Below, one piece after another: positions 14,736-20,225 of a stretch of 20,225 bases of DNA. Origin of the DNA: DSUN01 sp035527715. Its GTDB lineage: Bacteria > Planctomycetota > PUPC01 > DSUN01. The translations under genes and the position numbers were made by a program. The first letter of the stretch is position 1; each line of letters begins with the position of its first letter. The stretch is from positions 1 to 20,225 of the forward strand of contig DATKZY010000081.1 in NCBI GenBank assembly GCA_035527715.1. The letters are read 5' to 3'. The notes under the pieces are model-generated. The model worked only from the letters and a program-made list of their open reading frames with translations. It searched no databases and had not been told where the DNA came from.

Positions 14736-15860
14736 ATGGAAAGACGTGAATTCCTGCGGGCAGTGGGCGGCGTGGGGGCTATTGCTCTGGCCGGGGCCGC
14801 GCTCGGGGCGGAGAAGGCGCCGCCGCCAACCCCGCCGGCGAAGGACCCCGACGCCGGCCTCACGTGGCACGATATCCGCGACTGGGGCGTCGAGGGCAAG
14901 GGCTGGGCCGATACCGAGCGGCCCTTCGGCCGCCTGCCCACGCGGGCCAAGGAGAAGGTCCGACCGGCCGTGTGGAGCCTCAGCCGCAGCTCGGCCGGGA
15001 TGTGCGTGCGATTCCAGACCGACGCGACCGCGATCTCGGCCCGCTGGACCCTCCTGTCGCCGAACCTGGCGATGGACCACATGCCCGCCACGGGCGTGAG
15101 CGGCCTCGACCTCTACGCCCGCGACGACGCCGGCCGCTGGCGCTGGCTCGCCGTCGGGCGGCCGAAGGCGGTCAAGACGCAGGCGCGACTCGTCGGCGGC
15201 CTGCCGCCGGGCAAGCGGGCCTACACGCTCTACCTCCCGCTCTACAACGGCGTGGAATCCGTCGAGATCGGCCTCGACCCGAAGGCCGCGGTCGAGCCGC
15301 TGCCGCCGCGGGCGACGAAGCCGATGGTCTTCTACGGCACGTCCATCCTCCAGGGCGGCTGCGCGTCGCGGCCCGGAATGGTCCACACGGCCATCCTCGG
15401 CCGCCGCCTGGACCGCGCCGCCATCAACCTCGGCTTCTCGGGCAACGGCACGATGGACCCCGAGATCGCCGACCTGATGGCCGAGCTCGACGCGTGCGTC
15501 TACGTAGTGGACTGCCTGCCGAACATGGCGGCTGCCGCCGTGGCCGAGCGCACCGGGCCGCTCGTGCGGACGCTGCGCGGCAAGCACGCCAAGACGCCCA
15601 TCGTGCTGGTCGAGGACCGCACGTACGCCAGCGCCTGGCTCCTGCCCTCGCAGCGCAGCCGCAACGAGACCAGCCGCACGGCGCTGCGGAAGGCATTCGA
15701 CGCCCTCGTGGCCGCGGGCGTCGAGGGGCTGCACCTCGTGCAGGGCGAGCGGCTCCTCGGCGACGACGCCGAGGCGACCGTGGACGGCTCGCACCCGACC
15801 GACCTCGGCTTCGTCCGCATGGCCGACGCCCTCGAACCGGTCCTCAAGCCGCTGGTGTGA
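14736..15860 (+). CDS. Exported GxDLY/SGNH-type esterase with Tat signal
   Basis: A 374-residue protein. The N-terminus MERREFLRAVGG is a twin-arginine signal with a hydrophobic stretch to about residue 25. A GxDLY-type beta-sandwich (about 40-185) is marked by VSGLDLYARD. The SGNH hydrolase domain (about 190-374) has nucleophile Ser203 in FYGTSILQGG, the Gly/Asn block in GFSGNGTMD, and Asp350/His353 in DGSHPTDLG. Enzymes of this type remove acyl groups, often acetyl, from carbohydrates; the exact ester is unknown. The start is the ATG at 14736 with AGAGAGGCG upstream, 32 nt after the GH141-like stop, and the next gene begins 18 nt downstream, so the three are probably one operon. Neighbours suggest it deacylates the same glycan as the GH141-like protein. 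Confidence 0.88.
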   Translation: MERREFLRAVGGVGAIALAGAALGAEKAPPPTPPAKDPDAGLTWHDIRDWGVEGKGWADTERPFGRLPTRAKEKVRPAVWSLSRSSAGMCVRFQTDATAISARWTLLSPNLAMDHMPATGVSGLDLYARDDAGRWRWLAVGRPKAVKTQARLVGGLPPGKRAYTLYLPLYNGVESVEIGLDPKAAVEPLPPRATKPMVFYGTSILQGGCASRPGMVHTAILGRRLDRAAINLGFSGNGTMDPEIADLMAELDACVYVVDCLPNMAAAAVAERTGPLVRTLRGKHAKTPIVLVEDRTYASAWLLPSQRSRNETSRTALRKAFDALVAAGVEGLHLVQGERLLGDDAEATVDGSHPTDLGFVRMADALEPVLKPLV

Positions 15861-15878
15861 TCTAGAGGCTGGCCCGCG

Positions 15879-18800
15879 ATGGCCCGAATCGTAGCACACG
15901 CGCTCGCACTGGCCCTGGCGGCCCCGTGCCTCGCTGCGTCGAAGGCGCCGCCCCCCAACTTCCGGGCGCTCCGCTCGGCCATCGAGGACCTCGCGGCGAC
16001 GTTCGGCCCCAAGTACCCGAACGCCAGGGAGTACCTCGCGCGCCTCGACGGGATCGAGCGGACGGGCAAGGGCGACTTCATCGCCCTCCAGCGCGAGGCG
16101 CTCCTCGCCAACCCGCTGCTCGATGGCCTCCAACTGCTCGTCGTGAAACGCCGCTGCAAGCCCAACGACCCCGGCTTCCCCACCAACCACGAGTGCAATG
16201 CCTCGCTCAAGCGCACGGGCTGGGACAACGAGATCGCCATCCTCTCCGCCGTCCGCCCCGATGCGGCGTTGCGCACGCTCCATCGCCCGAGCGACGGCGG
16301 CTACGTGGGCGAGGTGGACCTGCACTGGGACGCCGATCGCCTGCTCTTCGCCAGGTCGGACAAAGTGAACTGGAAGATCTGGGAGGTTCGCACCGACGGC
16401 TCCGGCCTGCGCCAGGTCTCGCGCGCGCCCGACGACGTGGATTGCTTCGACCCCTGCTACCTGCCGAACGGCCAGATCGTCTTCGGCTCCACCGCCTCGT
16501 TCCAGGCGGTGCCCTGCTGGCACGGCCAGAAGCGCGCGAGCAACCTCTACGTGATGAACGCCGATGGCGGCGGCATGCGCCAGCTCTGCTTCGACCAGGA
16601 CCACGACTTCCACCCCTGCGTGCTGCCCGACGGCCAGGTGGTCTACCATCGCTGGGACTACACGGGCATCAGCCACATTTTCCTGCGCCAGCTCATGGTG
16701 ATGAACCCCGACGGCAGCGGCCAGCGGGCCATCTACGGCAGCAACTCGTGGTTCCCCAACTCCCTCTATTTCCCGCGCCCGCTGCCCGGGCGGCCGGGGC
16801 GCCTGGTGTGCATCCTCTCGGGCTACCACGGCGTGCATCGCATGGGCCAGCTCGTCGTGGTGGACACGGCGGTCGGCTCCTACGAGGCCGACGGCCTCGT
16901 GCAGCGCCTCTCGGGCCGCGGCGAGCCGATCCGCCGCATCGTCCGCGACAACCTGGTGGACGACGACTGGCCGAAGTTCCTCCACCCCTATCCGCTGAGC
17001 GACAAGCATTTCCTCGTGTCGTGCTGGATGGGTGGGGCGTCGCAGTGGGGCATCTACCTGGCCGACGCCTTCGACAACCTGGTGCTCGTGCGCGCGGAGC
17101 CGGGCTGCGCGCTCCTCGAGCCCGTGCCGCTGGCGAAGCAGCCGAAGCCGCCCGTCGTCGCCGAGCGGTTTGACCCCTCGCAGAAGGACGGCGTGGTCTA
17201 CCTGCACGACGTCTACGCCGGCCCCGGCCTGGCGGGCGTGCCGCGCGGCACGATCAAGAGCCTGCGCGTGCTCTCGTATCACTTCGGCTATCCCGACCTG
17301 GCGGGTCCCGACCTCATCGGCCAGGGCGGGCCGTGGGAGGTGATGCGCATCGAGGGCACCGTGCCGCTCGACGCCGACGGCTCGGCGGCCTTCCGCGCCC
17401 CGGCCAACACCCCGCTCGCCGTCCAGGCCCTCGACGCCGAGGGCAAGGCCGTGCAGCTCATGCGAAGCTGGTTCACCCTGATGCCGGGCGAGGAGATGTC
17501 GTGCATCGGCTGCCACGAGCGGGTGGCCGACGCCTTGCCGCCCGGCGTGGTGCTGGCGGCGAAGCGGCCGCCCGACGCCATCCGCCCCTGGCACGACCCG
17601 CCGCGCGGCTTCTCCTTCGAGCGCGAGGTGCAGCCCGTCCTCGACGCCCATTGCGTCCGCTGCCACGATGGCAGCGCCAAGGCGCGGCCCGACCTCCGCC
17701 CCCTCCGCGACCGCAAGGACTACCAGGGCAAGCGCATCAGCGGCCTCGGCACCAACCGGATGCACCCGACGATGAAGGCCGCGACCCAGGGCCTCATCCG
17801 CTACACCCCTGCCTACGACGCGTTGCTGCCCTACGTCCGCCGCGTGAGCATCGAGGACGACGTGAGCCTGCTCGTGCCCGGCGAATACCACGCCGACACG
17901 AGCGAGCTGGTGCAACTGCTCCGCAAGGGCCACCAGGGCGTGGCCCTCGACCCCGAGGCCTGGGACCGCCTCGTGACCTGGATTGACCTCAACGCCCCCT
18001 GCCACGGCACGTGGGGCGAGGTGCACCCGTTCCCCACGAATTCACACCAGCGCCGCATGGAACTCCGCCGGCTCTACGGCGGCCCGACCGACGACCCCGA
18101 GGCCATTCCGGAAGCTGCAAGCTACAAGCCGCAAGCTTCAAGCTCCGTACCCGAACACCGAACACCGAACACCCAACACCCGGCCCTTCTGGGCTGGCCC
18201 TTTGACGCAGCAGAGGCCAAGCGCCGCCAGGCCGCCCTTGGGCCTGTCGAGAAGACAGTTGACCTCGGCGATGGCGTGACGCTCACGCTCGTGCGCGTGC
18301 CCGCGGGCGAATTCGTCATGGGCGATGCAGACGAGCCGCCCGTGGCCCGCGTGAAGATCGAGAAGCCGTTCTGGATGGGGAAGCTCGAGGTCACCAACGA
18401 GCAGTTCCGCCGCTTCGACGCGGCCTTCGACTGCGGCTACGACGTGAAACTCCACGCCCGCAGCGACGACCAGGGCCTCCCCCTCAACGGCCCGAAGCAG
18501 CCCGCCGTCCGCGTGTCGTGGGACCAGGCGATGGCCTTCTGCCGCTGGCTCTCGAAGGAGACGGGCCGCACCTTCACCCTCCCCACCGGGGCGCAATGGG
18601 AATGGGCCTGCCGCGCGGGAACGGCCACGCCGCTCGGCTACGGCGGACTCGACGCCGATTTCTCGCGCTGGGCCAACGTGGGCGACAGGGCCTATGCCGC
18701 CGTGAAGAACAACACCGGCGGCCTCGAGCACCTCGACCCCGCGGGCCGCGCGCTCTGCGACACCCGCTTCGACGACCGCGCCGCCGTCACCGCGCCCGTC

Positions 18801-19016
18801 GGCAGCTACCAGCCCAACGCCTGGGGCCTCCACGACCTGCACGGCAACGCGGCGGAATGGACCCTCTCGGTTGAGCAGCCGGGGGGCGCGCGGCGAGTGG
18901 TTCGTGGCGGCTCGTTCTATGATCGCCCCGCCCGCTGCCGCTCCGCCTTCCGCCTCGCCTATCCCGCCTGGCAGCGGGTCTTCAACGTCGGCTTCCGCAT
19001 CGCCTGCACCGACTGA
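15879..19016 (+). CDS. HzsA-like dihaem beta-propeller protein fused to an FGE-like (SUMF1/PvdO) domain
   Basis: A 1045-residue exported protein with a Sec signal (about 1-20). Residues about 140-400 contain propeller-type repeats (NLYVMNADGGGMRQL, QLMVMNPDGSGQRAI). Residues about 400-740 resemble the alpha subunit of hydrazine synthase and carry two c-type haem sites, CIGCH (542-546) and CVRCH (592-596), the latter after FEREVQPVLDAHC. Residues about 775-1045 form an FGE/sulfatase-modifying-factor-like domain: VPAGEFVMGD, KLEVTNEQFRRF, PAVRVSWDQAMAFCRWL, LPTGAQWEWACRAG, WGLHDLHGNAAEW, VRGGSFYD. At the usual Cys-x4-Cys active site only the second cysteine remains (Asp1015, Cys1020), so true formylglycine generation is unlikely. 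The two parts are joined by a linker made of 7-bp repeats. No other hydrazine synthase subunit is present, so hydrazine synthesis is not implied. The role is unknown; periplasmic redox is plausible. Confidence 0.85.
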   Translation: MARIVAHALALALAAPCLAASKAPPPNFRALRSAIEDLAATFGPKYPNAREYLARLDGIERTGKGDFIALQREALLANPLLDGLQLLVVKRRCKPNDPGFPTNHECNASLKRTGWDNEIAILSAVRPDAALRTLHRPSDGGYVGEVDLHWDADRLLFARSDKVNWKIWEVRTDGSGLRQVSRAPDDVDCFDPCYLPNGQIVFGSTASFQAVPCWHGQKRASNLYVMNADGGGMRQLCFDQDHDFHPCVLPDGQVVYHRWDYTGISHIFLRQLMVMNPDGSGQRAIYGSNSWFPNSLYFPRPLPGRPGRLVCILSGYHGVHRMGQLVVVDTAVGSYEADGLVQRLSGRGEPIRRIVRDNLVDDDWPKFLHPYPLSDKHFLVSCWMGGASQWGIYLADAFDNLVLVRAEPGCALLEPVPLAKQPKPPVVAERFDPSQKDGVVYLHDVYAGPGLAGVPRGTIKSLRVLSYHFGYPDLAGPDLIGQGGPWEVMRIEGTVPLDADGSAAFRAPANTPLAVQALDAEGKAVQLMRSWFTLMPGEEMSCIGCHERVADALPPGVVLAAKRPPDAIRPWHDPPRGFSFEREVQPVLDAHCVRCHDGSAKARPDLRPLRDRKDYQGKRISGLGTNRMHPTMKAATQGLIRYTPAYDALLPYVRRVSIEDDVSLLVPGEYHADTSELVQLLRKGHQGVALDPEAWDRLVTWIDLNAPCHGTWGEVHPFPTNSHQRRMELRRLYGGPTDDPEAIPEAASYKPQASSSVPEHRTPNTQHPALLGWPFDAAEAKRRQAALGPVEKTVDLGDGVTLTLVRVPAGEFVMGDADEPPVARVKIEKPFWMGKLEVTNEQFRRFDAAFDCGYDVKLHARSDDQGLPLNGPKQPAVRVSWDQAMAFCRWLSKETGRTFTLPTGAQWEWACRAGTATPLGYGGLDADFSRWANVGDRAYAAVKNNTGGLEHLDPAGRALCDTRFDDRAAVTAPVGSYQPNAWGLHDLHGNAAEWTLSVEQPGGARRVVRGGSFYDRPARCRSAFRLAYPAWQRVFNVGFRIACTD
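18112..18178. repeat. Two adjoining heptanucleotide tandem repeats forming an interdomain linker
   Basis: Five 7-bp units of the form AAGCTNC (18112-18146), then GTAC, then four units: three exact CCGAACA and one CCCAACA (18151-18178). They are read in frame and encode a low-complexity Ser/Thr/Pro/Gln stretch between the haem part and the FGE-like domain. With period 7, the frame is preserved only by the total length. Confidence 0.85.
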
Positions 19017-19043
19017 GAGGGGAACGCCCCCGGCGCGGGTCCG

Positions 19044-19937
19044 TCAGTCCTGCCCCGCCGCCCAGGCCCGAATGGCCGCCATCGGGCAGGTGGCCACGGC
19101 CATCACCGTGTCGGCCCCGCCGTAGTAGAGGAAGAAGGTGTCGCCCTTGACGACGTGGCCGCAGGAGAAGACGGCGTTCCCCACGTCGCCGTGCAGCTCG
19201 TAGTCGGCCTCGGGCTCGAGGATGGGTTCGAGGTGCTGCCGCAGAATCCGCCGCGGGTCCTCCGCGTCGAGCAGCATCAGGCTCTGGCGATACACGCTGC
19301 TCGCACCCACGCCGTGGTAGACGACGAGCCAGCCCTCGGGGATGCGGACGGGCGGCCCCGAGAGGCCGATCTTCTGGTGCTCCCAGGTGCCCGGCCGCGG
19401 CGTGGCGAGGACCTCGAACTCGCCCCAGTGATACAGGTCGTCGCTCCAGGCGAGCCACATGCTGGGCGGCTCGCGGTGGATGAGGCAGTAGCGGCCCCCG
19501 ATCTTCGCGGGGAAGATGGCCGAGTCCTTGTTGTGAAGCTGCGGCAGGATGATGCCGTAGCGCCGCCAGTGGAGCAGGTCGTCGGATTCGGCCATGGCCA
19601 CGCGCGGGTGCCGCCCGTCGTAGGCGGTGTAGAGCATGCGGTACGTGCCCTCGACGAGCGTGATGCGCGGGTCCTCGACCCCGCGGGTCTCGCTGGGGTC
19701 CTGGCCCTGGTAGACCCACCCAGGCACCCGGGTGAAGTGGAAGCCGTCGTCGCTCGTGGCCAGGCCGATGCTGGAGACATAGGGCTGGCCGGGCGGCCGG
19801 TCGCAGGCGCGGTAGAAGAGGTAGACCTTGCCCTCCTTGAGCACGGCGGCGGCGTTGAACACCGAGTGCGCCTCCCACGGGTTCCGCGGCTCGGCCTCGA
19901 GGATGGGATTGCCGGGGTAGCGCGTGAGCCGGACCAT
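19044..19937 (-). CDS. GH130-family beta-mannoside phosphorylase or beta-mannosidase
   Basis: A 297-residue protein with no signal peptide, so cytoplasmic. It is a five-bladed propeller enzyme of GH130: YPGNPILEAEP and NPWEAHSVFNAA at the N-terminus, GVEDPRIT (87-93) with Asp89 as the expected catalytic acid, HNKDSAIFPAKI (135-146), GPPVRIPEGWLVVYHGV (194-210), and YYGGADTVMAVAT near the end. GH130 enzymes phosphorolyse or hydrolyse beta-1,4- or beta-1,2-linked mannosides; the sequence alone does not separate these here. The ATG at 19935-19937 is preceded by GAAGGAG; the frame stays open upstream but crosses a repeat element. It converges on the HzsA-like fusion gene with 27 bp between stops and is not in its operon. 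Confidence 0.9.
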   Translation of the reverse strand: MVRLTRYPGNPILEAEPRNPWEAHSVFNAAAVLKEGKVYLFYRACDRPPGQPYVSSIGLATSDDGFHFTRVPGWVYQGQDPSETRGVEDPRITLVEGTYRMLYTAYDGRHPRVAMAESDDLLHWRRYGIILPQLHNKDSAIFPAKIGGRYCLIHREPPSMWLAWSDDLYHWGEFEVLATPRPGTWEHQKIGLSGPPVRIPEGWLVVYHGVGASSVYRQSLMLLDAEDPRRILRQHLEPILEPEADYELHGDVGNAVFSCGHVVKGDTFFLYYGGADTVMAVATCPMAAIRAWAAGQD

Positions 19938-20024
19938 CGCACCATTCTCCTTCCTGCGGGAAGAGGGCGGCGTGAGTGGGCGGAGTATAGCGCCGAGCGG
20001 CGCCGCGCACAAGACGAGGCCCGG

Positions 20025-20225
20025 GTGCGTGTAATCTCCTTCGGTCGGAAAAGCCAGTTGCGCGATACTATCGCGGGCACCCCCAATCCCGCAACTGACC
20101 CAACGCCCGCAGGGCGTGGCGGAGTAAAGCCCACGGCGATGCTTTGGGAGCCGTGGGTAAGGGAGCACCCAGGGCTCAGCCCCCGAAGCGGGGCGGCGGA
20201 AGCCCTTTGGCCATCCCATCGTTCC
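20025..20225. mobile_element. Second copy of the palindromic element, cut by the window end
   Basis: Positions 20025-20044 match the 20-bp terminal repeat of the 9918-10211 element at 19 of 20 bases. 20102-20136 matches 9954-9988 at 33 of 35. 20177-20200 matches the central stem start with a one-base indel. A hairpin with CCCACGG/CCGTGGG arms (about 20130-20157) matches the reverse complement of 10117-10144 closely. It also has a private hairpin at 20055-20062 with 20090-20097. The far terminal repeat would lie beyond the window. It sits 87 bp upstream of the GH130 start codon. Confidence 0.8.

Noticed and set aside
14670..18026. Open minus-strand frame of more than 1100 codons opposite the esterase and HzsA-like genes
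   Set aside because: It is a shadow of GC-rich coding sequence, of repetitive Ala/Val/Gly/Arg/His composition with no domain. The plus-strand genes carry clear catalytic and haem motifs.
18112..18178. Short CRISPR array
   Set aside because: The units are 7 bp with no spacers and lie inside a coding sequence.
18201..19013. Sulfatase maturation system
   Set aside because: The FGE-like domain lacks one active-site cysteine and no sulfatase with a CxPxR motif is in the window.
15879..19016. Evidence of anammox metabolism
   Set aside because: Only an HzsA-like protein fused to an FGE-like domain is present, without hydrazine synthase beta/gamma subunits or other anammox genes.
19938..20219. N-terminal extension of the GH130 gene
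   Set aside because: It would be translated from the repeat element. The family N-terminus YPGNPILE begins a few residues after the ATG at 19937, which has its own GAAGGAG.

Overview
The window is a strongly GC-rich stretch of bacterial chromosome. The gene families point to an uncultured member of the Planctomycetota/PVC group: a hydrazine-synthase-alpha-like dihaem protein fused to a formylglycine-generating-enzyme-like domain, a GxDLY/SGNH esterase with a twin-arginine signal, a GH141-like parallel beta-helix lipoprotein, a GH130 enzyme, a very long multi-domain GH2 protein, and several kinds of short interspersed repeat. This placement is an inference from gene content. No rRNA, tRNA, CRISPR array or phage gene was seen.

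Layout. Positions 1-310 hold no gene, only hairpins and a 9-bp-unit inverted repeat. A two-gene minus-strand operon follows: a secreted CAP-domain protein (1507-2625), then a secreted probable alpha/alpha-toroid protein of unknown function (311-1495). Divergent from it is a plus-strand sugar operon: secreted GH2 glycosidase (2752-6864), the two halves of a split transketolase (6872-7705 and 7919-8869, separated by an inverted-repeat element), and a zinc-dependent MDR dehydrogenase (8882-9904). The dehydrogenase is followed by a 294-bp nested-palindrome element with perfect 20-bp terminal inverted repeats (9918-10211).

A well-formed sigma70-type promoter (10228-10256) then starts a tightly overlapping gene chain. 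The chain runs from a Panacea-domain antitoxin (10335-10883), through a small PemK/MazF-like putative toxin (10883-11269) and a 45-codon-class small ORF (11259-11396), to a membrane protein (11393-11890). It continues into a second polysaccharide group: GH141-like lipoprotein (11908-14703), GxDLY/SGNH esterase (14736-15860) and the HzsA-like/FGE-like fusion (15879-19016). A GH130 mannoside phosphorylase or mannosidase (19044-19937) converges on that last gene. Upstream of it is a second, truncated copy of the palindromic element (20025 to the window end).

How the parts may work together. The secreted GH2, GH141-like and SGNH proteins would remove glycosyl and acyl groups from a complex glycan outside the cytoplasm. 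GH130 would process a beta-mannoside. The split transketolase and MDR dehydrogenase would handle an unusual released sugar inside the cell. No transporter, kinase or regulator is in view, so the substrate is unknown.

The most unusual features are these. The palindromic element is built from two inverted half-modules. Four short repeats of different types lie in frame inside three exported-protein genes. The FGE-like domain of the HzsA-like fusion lacks one of the two cysteines expected of a formylglycine generator.
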